Part shown: one piece after another, positions 18,528-26,072 of the stretch
How positions within the stretch are numbered: position 1 is the stretch's first letter
Layout: each line of letters starts with the position of its first letter
Source of the DNA: Ignavibacteriales bacterium UBA1304
GTDB lineage: Bacteria; Bacteroidota; Ignavibacteria; Ignavibacteriales; Ignavibacteriaceae
NCBI GenBank assembly: GCA_002307295.1
Contig: DBTY01000042.1
Location: 1 to 64,000, forward strand
DNA length: 64,000 bases
Direction of reading: 5' to 3'
Translations under genes and position numbers: made by a program
The notes under the pieces: model-generated
Seen by the model: only the letters and a program-made list of their open reading frames with translations
Databases searched by the model: none
What the model was told of the DNA's origin: nothing

Positions 18528-19847
18528 TTATGTTAACGGCGCGTCTATTATTTCTTTTAATCTTGAAACTGTTTCCGAATAAATTGCTTTTTCGTTTTTA
18601 TCCTGAATTAAAAACGAACGAAGTAAATTAATCTTTGAAAGAGCATGATCTATTTGCGGATTACTGCCGCGGACGTATGCTCCTATATTTACTAAATCTT
18701 CGGCCTCTTTATAAGTCGAAAGTATTTCATTAAAATTCATAGCTCTTTTTCTATGATCGACTGCGGTTATATCCGGCATTACTCTGCTGATGCTCTGCAG
18801 CGGGTCTATTGCAGGGAACTGCCCCTTATTTGCTATTTTTCTGGATAATACAATATGACCGTCGAGAATTGACCTGACCGCGTCCGCTATAGGCTCGTTC
18901 ATATCGTCGCCGTCTACCAGCACCGTATAGAAGCCTGTTATTGTGCCTTTATCGCTGCACCCGGCTCTTTCCAATAACTTTGGTAAAATAGAAAAAACCG
19001 AAGGAGTATATCCTTTGGTCGTTGGAGGCTCGCCAATTGTAAGCCCAATTTCTCTCTGCGCCATTGCAAAACGGGTAACTGAGTCCATCATTAAAACTAC
19101 ATCTTTGCCCAAATCGCGGAAATACTCGGCAAGAGTTGTTGCAATATATGCGCCTTTTATTCTGATTAGAGCTGATTTATCGCTTGTAGCTACAACAATC
19201 ACAGATCTTTTCAATCCTTCTTCGCCTAAATCTCTTTCTATAAACTCGCGGACTTCTCTTCCTCGCTCGCCCACAAGACTAATAATATTTATATCTGCGC
19301 TTGTATTCCTTGCAATCATTCCAAGCGTAACGCTCTTGCCAACGCCGCTACCGGCAAATATGCCTATTCTTTGTCCGCAGCCGCAAGTCAGAAGCCCGTC
19401 AATTGCTCTAACGCCTGTTTGCAAAGGACGCGATATACGTGCTCTTTCAAGCGGGCTTGGCGGTTCGCGGTATATGCTCCTGTATGAGGAAAAATCAATT
19501 GGCCCTTTACCGTCGATTGGATTGCCTAAACCATCGATAACCCTTCCTAAAAGGGCTTCGCCTACGCCCACCATAGACGTTCTTCCTGTAGCTACAATTT
19601 CGCAGGCTGGAGATATTCTTTGAATTTCTCCAATTGCGATTGAGAGCACCTTGCCTTCTTTAAAACCAACTACTTCGCTTTTACAAACTTCATAACCTGT
19701 TTTATCAATTATAGTGCAAATTTCTCCCAACGCAACATTTGGCCCGATTGAAATGATAACCAATCCAATTACGTCCACTACGCGCCCGTTGACCTTAATA
19801 ATATCGGTTTTGTCTATAAGAGCTCTATATTTGCTAATTATATCCAT
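18528..19847 (-). CDS. fliI: Flagellum-specific ATPase FliI
   Basis: Hexameric ATPase of the flagellar type III export apparatus, related to the F1 beta subunit. The Walker A motif GSGVGKS is at 166-172, followed by the family signature VGERGREVREFIERDLG and the Walker B segment DVVLMMDSVTRFAMAQRE. The motif GEPPTTKGYTPSVFSILPKL is characteristic of FliI/YscN and separates it from true F1. Length is 439 residues, as usual. Its ATG overlaps the fliH stop by one base (TAATG), so translation is coupled to its regulator FliH. Confidence 0.97.
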   Translation of the reverse strand: MDIISKYRALIDKTDIIKVNGRVVDVIGLVIISIGPNVALGEICTIIDKTGYEVCKSEVVGFKEGKVLSIAIGEIQRISPACEIVATGRTSMVGVGEALLGRVIDGLGNPIDGKGPIDFSSYRSIYREPPSPLERARISRPLQTGVRAIDGLLTCGCGQRIGIFAGSGVGKSVTLGMIARNTSADINIISLVGERGREVREFIERDLGEEGLKRSVIVVATSDKSALIRIKGAYIATTLAEYFRDLGKDVVLMMDSVTRFAMAQREIGLTIGEPPTTKGYTPSVFSILPKLLERAGCSDKGTITGFYTVLVDGDDMNEPIADAVRSILDGHIVLSRKIANKGQFPAIDPLQSISRVMPDITAVDHRKRAMNFNEILSTYKEAEDLVNIGAYVRGSNPQIDHALSKINLLRSFLIQDKNEKAIYSETVSRLKEIIDAPLT

Positions 19848-20548
19848 TATTCATCCGAAGTTGCCATATTGATTTCAAAGACTTTTTTTAATTCGGCAAA
19901 CTGCGATGAAATTCTTGCGTCTACATTGCCTATTTCAGTTTCAACAAAACAACCTCCGGGCTCAATGCGCTCGTCCTTCCCAAATTTTATTTTAGCAAAT
20001 GAATCGTCAAGAGCTATATCGTCTTCTTTTTCAAACAATTCTTCATAGTCAGAAGGGCTTAGCCTAACAGTTATTTCGTTTGCGCCAAGCACTTTTTTTA
20101 ATGATTCGTGTAAAACTTCCCGGATGATAGTTTTATGCTCAATTTTCCCTTTTACTATCTTTTCCGCAACAAGGCAGGCGGTATCCAGAACTAATTTTTC
20201 AAAGCTATTATCATAAGATTCAATTTTTTTGTCGAAGTCGGAAAACATTTCATGAAGCTGTTCAAATCTTTCAAGAAGTTTATCCGTATAGTATTTTTCA
20301 AGCCGCTCTTTAAGAGCCTGCTGTCCTTCCGCAAATCCGTTATCGAAACTTACCTGTAATTCAATTTTATGTTTTTCTTCGAGTAGTTTTTGTATTTCTT
20401 CCGCTTTTTCTTTTAACTTTTCGCTTTCCTTCTCCGGGCTTTTGGCTTCGTTCTTTTCTTCAAAAGCAGTAACTTCCTGCACATATTCCGCATCCAAATT
20501 CAATTTTAATAAATTTGGCTTCGTTTTTAATTTTAATACGTCAGACAT
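19847..20548 (-). CDS. fliH: Flagellar assembly protein FliH
   Basis: Regulator that binds FliI as a dimer and tethers it to the export gate and C-ring. The 233-residue protein has an acidic/Lys-rich coiled-coil first half (EKESEKLKEKAEEIQKLLEEKH). The second half matches the FliH/V-ATPase subunit E-like domain, with ACLVAEKIVKGKIEH and IREVLHESLKKVLGANEITVRLSP. Near the end GGCFVETEIGNVDARISSQ is a well-kept family segment. It overlaps fliG upstream by 8 nt and fliI downstream by 1 nt. Confidence 0.92.
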   Translation of the reverse strand: MSDVLKLKTKPNLLKLNLDAEYVQEVTAFEEKNEAKSPEKESEKLKEKAEEIQKLLEEKHKIELQVSFDNGFAEGQQALKERLEKYYTDKLLERFEQLHEMFSDFDKKIESYDNSFEKLVLDTACLVAEKIVKGKIEHKTIIREVLHESLKKVLGANEITVRLSPSDYEELFEKEDDIALDDSFAKIKFGKDERIEPGGCFVETEIGNVDARISSQFAELKKVFEINMATSDE

Positions 20549-21572
20549 ATACTTCTTCTTTATCGCCGCGTAAGTTCAGAGATATTTCTCCGCTTTCTTC
20601 AAGAGATTTAACCACGTCTATTATTTTTGCCTGAGCCGTTTCAACTTCTTTAAGTTTTACAGGCCCCATATATTGCAATTCTTCTTTTAACAAATCAGCG
20701 GCTCTTTCTGACATATTAGCAAATATTTTTAACCGCAGTTTATCTTCTGCAATTTTTAGAGCAAGAGCCAAATCTTTTCTGTCTACTTCTCTTAGAACTT
20801 TCTGTATATCTCTATCCTGTATTTGAACAATGTCGTCAAATAAGAACATTAATCTTTTTATTTCAAGCGCAATATCAGGATCCTTCATCTCAATATTATC
20901 TAATATCTCTTTGCCCATGCCTACGCTTGTTCTATTCAGTATTGTAGCAAGACTTTTTGTTCCGCCAATTTTACTTAACGACTGACTCATTGTTAAGCCC
21001 GCCATTTCATCTACAACTTTTTCAATTTGCTTTAACGTCTGCGGAGATATTTTACCAAGCGTTGCAATTCTATAAGCCACTTCAGAGCGGCTTTCGCTTG
21101 GCAGCTCCTTCAAAGCGTTTGCCGTTTGTTCCGGATTAAGATGCGACAAAATAAGGGCTATTGTCTGCGGATGTTCTTTATTCAAAAAGTTAATCAATTG
21201 GGCGGAATCCGCTTTCTTCAATACGTCAAAACCTTTTAGCGTAGTAAGGTTTTTTACTTTTTCAATAATCTCAATTGCTTTAGACATTCCGAAAGATTTT
21301 TCAAGCAGCATTTGGGCATAGTCTAAGCCCCCTTCAAGAACATATTCTCTTGCAGTAACCATTGTGTAAAAATCGCCCATCACCTCGCTAACGATGTTTG
21401 ATGGAATGTTTTTTACTTTAGATATTTCGGTAGAAATTAATTCAACTTCATAAACGTCAAGATGTTTAAATACTTCGGCCGCTGTATCAACATCCAGCGC
21501 AATCATAAGAAGCGCGGCTTTTTGCGCGCCTGTTATGTCCATTTTTCTTAAATTTTCTTGATTAGAACTCAT
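20541..21572 (-). CDS. fliG: Flagellar motor switch protein FliG
   Basis: Rotor protein that couples the stator to the switch complex and sets rotation direction. The 343-residue length is typical. The N-terminal domain (TGAQKAALLMIALDVDTAAEVF) binds FliF. The middle domain holds the HPQTIALILSHLNPEQTANAL segment with the EHPQ motif that contacts FliM. The C-terminal torque domain has FDDIVQIQDRDIQKVLREVDRKDLALAL, with charged residues that meet MotA. It overlaps fliF by 11 nt. No FliM or FliN gene is in the window. Confidence 0.97.
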   Translation of the reverse strand: MSSNQENLRKMDITGAQKAALLMIALDVDTAAEVFKHLDVYEVELISTEISKVKNIPSNIVSEVMGDFYTMVTAREYVLEGGLDYAQMLLEKSFGMSKAIEIIEKVKNLTTLKGFDVLKKADSAQLINFLNKEHPQTIALILSHLNPEQTANALKELPSESRSEVAYRIATLGKISPQTLKQIEKVVDEMAGLTMSQSLSKIGGTKSLATILNRTSVGMGKEILDNIEMKDPDIALEIKRLMFLFDDIVQIQDRDIQKVLREVDRKDLALALKIAEDKLRLKIFANMSERAADLLKEELQYMGPVKLKEVETAQAKIIDVVKSLEESGEISLNLRGDKEEVYV

Positions 21573-23193
21573 CTTCGTGCAACCATGCGTTTATTAGTTT
21601 TGCCGTATCAGCAGGATTCTTTTGTATATAGTTTATAATTTTTTCCTGCTGTTGTTGTTTTTCTATTGCCTCTTCAGAAATTTCATCTTCTATATTGCCA
21701 ACAGGGAGCATAGGCGGCTTTTTAGGCGGAGGCTGAAGTAGCTGAGGCGCAACTCCATTTTCTACTCCTTCGACTGAGGATGCGCCTTCTATTGCAAGGG
21801 TTCCGCCCGCTATTTCCGGTTGTTCTGTCTCGCCATCCATCAGGAGTCTTTCTTTTTTAACGCGCAGCATTAGGCTCCTTAAAATAAATATTGACGCTCC
21901 AATTGCCACAAGAATTAAAATTACATTTGAGAACTTATTTACATTATCGAAGAAACCATTGCCATTTTCATTCTTTCCATCATCAAGAGGTTTTGTCTCA
22001 AATGACAAATTCACAATCGAGAACTGATCGTTACGTTTAGGATCTACGCCAACGGCGTTTTTTACAATTTCTTCCAGTTTTTTCATCTGGTCTTGTGGGC
22101 GTGGCTTGTAAACTTCTACGTTTTTATTTCCTCTCCATACTTCTTTTACTTCATCGTTAATAACAGCTGAAACGCTTAGGCGTTTTATATTTCCAGAACC
22201 TTCAATCACTTTTGCAATGGTTTTGCTAATTTCATAATTAACGGTATTGTTTTGGTTCGTCTGGGCTGTAGAATCCGCCAGATTCCTGCCGTTGTTGTTC
22301 GATTGTATTGTCTGCTGGCTTATTGCGACCTGCGAATCCGGGTCGTATGTCTCCATGGTTTTTTCTACCTGCGCAAAATCTACATCCGCAGTTATTTGAA
22401 CCATTGAATTGCCATAACCTACAATATTATCCAGTATCGACTGAGCCTTTTGACTCAGGTAATTTTCAATCTGCTGCTTAACTTCGTATTGTTTAGAGCT
22501 TGAAGTTGCAAGAGGCGATTCGTCAACCTCTTTAGACAATAGCCTGCCCTTTGTATCAATAATAGTAACGTGAGGCTGCGTTAGCCCTTCTACGCTGCTT
22601 GACACTAAATTAGTAATAGCCGTGATATATGTTTTAGTAGGGTTATAATTATTTTTTAGCTTTAACACTACCGAAGCGGTAGTTGGTTTTTCTTCCTCTT
22701 TAAATACTGCTTTTTGCGGAATAACGATAGAGACTCTTACGCCTTCAACCCCTTCCTGCTGTCCTATAGTTCTTGCTAATTCGCCTTCAATAGCGCGCTT
22801 ATAATTTAATTTTTGCATAAACTCAGACATGCCCACGGTCGTCTTATCAAATATTTCATAACCAATTACGCCTGTGCTTGGTATGCCTTTGCTTGCAAGA
22901 GAAAGCCTTGTTTCATAAACTTTATCTTTTTGTACTTTAATTGTCTGCCCATTATCCTCAATCTTGTAAGGAACTTTCTGAGCAGTCAGAGTTTCAACAA
23001 CCTTTGAAGCGTCTTCCTGCGCAAGGTTAGAATACAAAGTAGAGTATGTAGGCTCATTCATATAGAACAACGTAACGCCCAACAAAATGAAAGCCGCCGC
23101 AACTACTCCTCCCAGCATAATCCGCTGTTGCATGGTAAGTTTATTAAAAACTTCCATGGAGTATTTGGCAAGATTATTATTTAAAGGAGCCAC
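21562..23193 (-). CDS. fliF: Flagellar MS-ring protein FliF
   Basis: Forms the MS ring in the inner membrane, the base on which rotor and export gate assemble. A first transmembrane helix is at about 26-46 (IMLGGVVAAAFILLGVTLFY) and a second at about 421-443 (VILILVAIGASIFILRSL). Between them are two YscJ/FliF ring-building domains, with VPYKIEDNGQTIKVQKD and GVEGVRVSIVIPQKAVFKEE. The C-terminal tail ends in NPADTAKLINAWLHEDEF, the FliG-binding segment. The start is GTG, and it overlaps the fliE TAG stop by one base (TAGTG), so translation is coupled. A Pro-rich stretch in the tail (LLQPPPKKPPMLP) is a lineage variation. Confidence 0.96.
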   Translation of the reverse strand: MAPLNNNLAKYSMEVFNKLTMQQRIMLGGVVAAAFILLGVTLFYMNEPTYSTLYSNLAQEDASKVVETLTAQKVPYKIEDNGQTIKVQKDKVYETRLSLASKGIPSTGVIGYEIFDKTTVGMSEFMQKLNYKRAIEGELARTIGQQEGVEGVRVSIVIPQKAVFKEEEKPTTASVVLKLKNNYNPTKTYITAITNLVSSSVEGLTQPHVTIIDTKGRLLSKEVDESPLATSSSKQYEVKQQIENYLSQKAQSILDNIVGYGNSMVQITADVDFAQVEKTMETYDPDSQVAISQQTIQSNNNGRNLADSTAQTNQNNTVNYEISKTIAKVIEGSGNIKRLSVSAVINDEVKEVWRGNKNVEVYKPRPQDQMKKLEEIVKNAVGVDPKRNDQFSIVNLSFETKPLDDGKNENGNGFFDNVNKFSNVILILVAIGASIFILRSLMLRVKKERLLMDGETEQPEIAGGTLAIEGASSVEGVENGVAPQLLQPPPKKPPMLPVGNIEDEISEEAIEKQQQQEKIINYIQKNPADTAKLINAWLHEDEF

Positions 23194-23483
23194 TATACTT
23201 GCATCCTGGTTAATTGATTATACATATCGACTGATTTGTTTCTTATTTCCATTAAAAGCTGGAGATTAGTTTTAGCTTTTTCTCCCGCAATCATTACGTC
23301 GTGCAACTCAACTTCTTTGCCGCTTGCAAAATCCTGAACTAATTTGGAAGAATCCAACTGGCTTTTGTTTACGTCCGAAATAAAATTAGTTAATACATTA
23401 TCGAATAATTTTTTATCAGGCTCTTCAGTTTTGCCTATGTTAATTATTTGCGGCGATATGCCGCCAATTGCTTCAATTGCCAT
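23193..23483 (-). CDS. fliE: Flagellar hook-basal body protein FliE
   Basis: Small rod-base protein linking the MS ring to the proximal rod. The 96 residues match family size. The conserved C-terminal half shows VELHDVMIAGEKAKTNLQLL followed by EIRNKSVDMYNQLTRMQV, which is diagnostic. The N-terminal half is variable. It lies directly before fliF and 2 nt after the small 80-residue gene. Confidence 0.95.
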   Translation of the reverse strand: MAIEAIGGISPQIINIGKTEEPDKKLFDNVLTNFISDVNKSQLDSSKLVQDFASGKEVELHDVMIAGEKAKTNLQLLMEIRNKSVDMYNQLTRMQV

Positions 23484-23485
23484 TT

Positions 23486-23728
23486 TTAACCTCGTCTATC
23501 AAATAGTGAACCTACTGAAACTCCCGCCATCTTGCCGTCTTTCTGATAATAATGATAATCCATTATTTCAGCTTTGTTAGCCGGATAAAGATTTGCGAAG
23601 TATTTTTTTTCTTCATTTGTAACTTTAGCTAACGATACAGCAGTATTGCTTTGCACGTTAGCTTTATTTTGAACTGGTCTAGAAAAAGTTGGAGTATAAT
23701 TCCCAATTGTATTTGTATCAATTCTCAT
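23486..23728 (-). CDS. Small unknown protein in the flagellar operon
   Basis: An 80-residue protein I cannot assign to a family. It is embedded between flgC and fliE with gaps of 3 and 2 nt, a spacing that argues for a real cotranslated gene. The first half is Asn/Thr/Ser-rich, rather like the disordered N-termini of rod proteins. The second half holds EEKKYFANLYPANKAEIMDY, a charged helix that may pair with a partner, and it ends SVGSLFDRRG. No signal peptide or membrane helix is present. A rod accessory factor or export chaperone is possible from context only. Confidence 0.7.
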   Translation of the reverse strand: MRIDTNTIGNYTPTFSRPVQNKANVQSNTAVSLAKVTNEEKKYFANLYPANKAEIMDYHYYQKDGKMAGVSVGSLFDRRG

Positions 23729-23731
23729 CGA

Positions 23732-24232
23732 TTAAATCTCCAAAGAGTCTTTAGCCATTTGCTTGGATGAATTTAAAGCTGTTATATTCGCTTCAAAACT
23801 CCTTGTTGCAGAAATCATGTCGGTCATTTCCGTTACAATATTTACGTTAGCCATATGCACATAACCGTCTTTATCTGCATCTGGATGTTCCGGATTGTAC
23901 ACTACTTCGCCTTGTTTCTGATCTTTTTCAATATCGGCTTTAAGCCCGGTATTTGCTTCTGATATTCTAACTGGCTTTATTTCAGGGCTTGCAATATGCA
24001 TGCTATCCGTTGTCGTCATCTGTAGCGTCGGTTTATCCATATCTAACCCTGTAGCCTGGTAACCTGCGCCTTGTTTTACCGAGACATACTTCCTTTGGTA
24101 AGGTTGTCCGTCTTGGGTTCTTGTAGTGTCCATATTCGCTATGTTTTCAGCAATGAGGTTCATTTTTTTACGCTGAACGCTCAATCCTACTGCGCTTATA
24201 TTAAAGCCGGGCATGTTTCCGTTAATTTTCAT
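23732..24232 (-). CDS. flgC: Flagellar basal-body rod protein FlgC
   Basis: Proximal rod subunit. The N-terminal axial motif reads FNISAVGLSVQRKKMNLIAENIANMDTTRT (residues about 10-39, in two overlapping conserved blocks). The C-terminal block has GYVHMANVNIVTEMTDMISA and SFEANITALNSSKQMAKDSL. At 166 residues it is slightly longer than the usual ~135-150. Its ATG overlaps the flgB stop (ATGA). Confidence 0.95.
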   Translation of the reverse strand: MKINGNMPGFNISAVGLSVQRKKMNLIAENIANMDTTRTQDGQPYQRKYVSVKQGAGYQATGLDMDKPTLQMTTTDSMHIASPEIKPVRISEANTGLKADIEKDQKQGEVVYNPEHPDADKDGYVHMANVNIVTEMTDMISATRSFEANITALNSSKQMAKDSLEI

Positions 24233-24624
24233 GTAGAGCTGCCTCCTTTAATCACATTTTGCATAACTTTATAATAATCTCCAAGCTTACGCGCCGAAAA
24301 TCGGTATCGAATAGAGTTTTCCGCCATTTCAGACATTTCTCTATCAATATTAACGTTATTAACGCCTGAATACATTTCTGTATCTGTATCTTTAACAACC
24401 TTAATATTCTCAGTATCTGCATTGCCGGTTTTATCAGGAGAAATATGCTTTTTGTTAGTCGTTTTTAAAGGATGAAGAGATTCAGCAAATACGTCTTTAA
24501 ATTCTATATCTTCTCGCTGATAACCTTCAGTGCCGACATTAGCAATGTTTTTACTAAGTATTTTCTGTTTTTGAGAACTAAAGTTAATAAGGTTCTCAAG
24601 AAGTTTTACGTCTTGTTGAGGCAT
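24229..24624 (-). CDS. flgB: Flagellar basal-body rod protein FlgB
   Basis: Proximal rod subunit and first gene of the hook-basal-body run. The 131-residue protein has LLENLINFSSQKQKILSKNI followed by ANVGTEGYQREDIEFKD at the N-terminus. The C-terminus is NNVNIDREMSEMAENSIRYR, all typical. A 117-bp gap separates it from the gene upstream and contains a sigma-54-like promoter and a 20-bp palindrome ending 7 nt before the ATG. The ribosome-binding site is weak, so initiation may depend on that structure. Confidence 0.94.
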   Translation of the reverse strand: MPQQDVKLLENLINFSSQKQKILSKNIANVGTEGYQREDIEFKDVFAESLHPLKTTNKKHISPDKTGNADTENIKVVKDTDTEMYSGVNNVNIDREMSEMAENSIRYRFSARKLGDYYKVMQNVIKGGSST

Positions 24625-24631
24625 TATTTCA

Positions 24632-24651
24632 TTCCATTTTCTAAAATGGAA
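24632..24651 (-). promoter_or_regulatory. 20-bp palindrome just upstream of flgB
   Basis: TTCCATTTT and AAAATGGAA are perfect 9-bp arms around a 2-bp centre. The element ends 7 nt before the flgB ATG and abuts the putative -12 box. The two-base centre makes an RNA hairpin poor as drawn, so a dimeric DNA-binding protein or a leader structure with a slightly larger loop are alternatives. Confidence 0.5.
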
Positions 24652-24667
24652 ATCAAAACTAATGCCA
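24652..24667 (-). promoter_or_regulatory. Sigma-54-like promoter upstream of flgB
   Basis: On the minus strand TGGCATTAGTTTTGAT resembles the sigma-54 consensus TGGCAC-N5-TTGCW with correct spacing. It keeps TGGCA and TTG but has GA in place of the usual GC at -12. The predicted start would fall about 17 nt before the flgB ATG, which is reasonable. A sigma-54 activator is encoded at the far end of the window, but a link between them is only speculative. Confidence 0.4.
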
Positions 24668-24741
24668 TGAATTTATTTTGTTTTTATTTGTTTTTTGGAA
24701 GCGCTGAGAGCAGTTTGTGGCTATAGTTATTCAGTTGTTAA

Positions 24742-24987
24742 CTATTGCTCAGTATATTCAAGAAGAATAGATTTTGTCTGACCACAGGAGCAGATAAACT
24801 TAATTTCTTTAACTGCATCCTTATCGTCTTTCTTAAGAATTATTTTTACCCCATGCTGACCGTCTTCTTCAACATTGATTTTCGTTTTACCAATAATTTT
24901 AGAATCGGTAGCTTTAACGATGCTGCTTTTTGAGGAGTCGTTTATAAAATATTCGCGAAAAGTCGCGTCTTCAAATGAATTATCCAT
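24742..24987 (-). CDS. Small unknown protein with a CxC motif
   Basis: An 81-residue protein between cheB (5 nt upstream) and flgB. It is acidic and lysine-rich, mostly predicted beta strand in its second half (GKTKINVEEDGQHGVKIILK), and ends FICSCGQTKSILLEYTEQ with a CSC pair near residue 71. I do not recognise a family. The spacing says it is cotranslated with cheB. The CxC could bind metal or be redox active, but with only two cysteines a dimeric site would be needed. No signal peptide. Confidence 0.65.
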   Translation of the reverse strand: MDNSFEDATFREYFINDSSKSSIVKATDSKIIGKTKINVEEDGQHGVKIILKKDDKDAVKEIKFICSCGQTKSILLEYTEQ

Positions 24988-24992
24988 AATAT

Positions 24993-26072
24993 TTAAATTG
25001 CGTTATTAACAATATCGGCCATTCTTTCCAGAGGCGCAACAACATCGGCGTAACCGGCGTCTACTACTGCTTTTGGCATTCCGTACACTACGCAGCTGTC
25101 TTCATCCTGCGCCAGACAATACCCGCCTAAAGCTTTAAGATATTTAATGGCTTCACAGCCGTCGCGTCCCATTCCTGTCATAATAATTCCTAGAGTATAT
25201 TTGCCATATACTTTCACTACCGATCCCATCATGTGGTCTACAGATGGTCTGTGTAAAGTGCCAGAAGGCTCTTCGGTAATAGCAATCTGTACAGTTCCGG
25301 AATAATTTTTCCTAAGCCCCATATGAAAGCCTCCGGGAGCAATATATACAACCCCGTTCCTAACCGTCTCTCCGTCTTCAGCTTCTTTTACTTCAAGTTC
25401 GCTTAAAGAATTAAGTCTTTCTGCAAGCGATTTTGTAAATTTAGGCGGCATATGCTGAACGATAAAAAACGGCACATTATTATTTTTAGCGAACAACGGC
25501 ACAAACTTCTGTAGCGAAAATGGTCCTCCAGTAGAAATGCCAATTGCAACCGCCTTATAGCCAACCCGGGGCAAACTTGCGGTCCCATATATTTTGGGTT
25601 TAGCCGGAACAGCCGCTGTTCCTGCCGCCGAAAGTTTTTTTAATCGCTCTAACCTTCGTTTAACTGAATTTTGTTTAACTATTTCCTTTATCTTCCTGAC
25701 AAGCTCTTCTTTTATCTTTATGATATTAACATTAACATACGAAAGTTCTTTGGGAATAAAATCAACAGCTCCCAGTTCGAGAGCTTTCAATGTAGATTCC
25801 GCGCCTTCAGTTGTCAATGAACTAACCATCAAAACAGAAGTAGGGCAGTCAGTCATAATTTTTTTAAGAGCCGTCAGACCATCCATAACTGGCATTTCAA
25901 TATCAAGCGTGACAATATCTGGTCGTAATGTCTTTACTAAATTATATCCTTCCAACCCATCTTTTGCCGATCCAATGATTTCAATTTCGTCGCTGCTTTC
26001 AAGCATAATTGAAAGCGACTTTCTCATAAACGCAGAATCGTCTATTACAACAGCTTTAATTTTATTTATCAA
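24993..26072 (-). CDS. cheB: Chemotaxis response regulator protein-glutamate methylesterase CheB
   Basis: Removes methyl groups from, and deamidates, glutamyl side chains of chemoreceptors during adaptation; activated by CheA phosphorylation. The receiver domain (1-125) has acidic residues at D11-D12, the phosphoacceptor D57 (TLDIEMP) and K108. The methylesterase domain (about 170-355) has the catalytic triad S180 (GISTGGP), H207 (VQHMPP) and D304 (GMGRDG). Length is 359 residues. The start codon is TTG and overlaps the cheA TGA as TTGA, so CheB is probably made at a lower, coupled rate. No CheR-docking linker peculiarities were seen. Confidence 0.96.
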   Translation of the reverse strand: MINKIKAVVIDDSAFMRKSLSIMLESSDEIEIIGSAKDGLEGYNLVKTLRPDIVTLDIEMPVMDGLTALKKIMTDCPTSVLMVSSLTTEGAESTLKALELGAVDFIPKELSYVNVNIIKIKEELVRKIKEIVKQNSVKRRLERLKKLSAAGTAAVPAKPKIYGTASLPRVGYKAVAIGISTGGPFSLQKFVPLFAKNNNVPFFIVQHMPPKFTKSLAERLNSLSELEVKEAEDGETVRNGVVYIAPGGFHMGLRKNYSGTVQIAITEEPSGTLHRPSVDHMMGSVVKVYGKYTLGIIMTGMGRDGCEAIKYLKALGGYCLAQDEDSCVVYGMPKAVVDAGYADVVAPLERMADIVNNAI

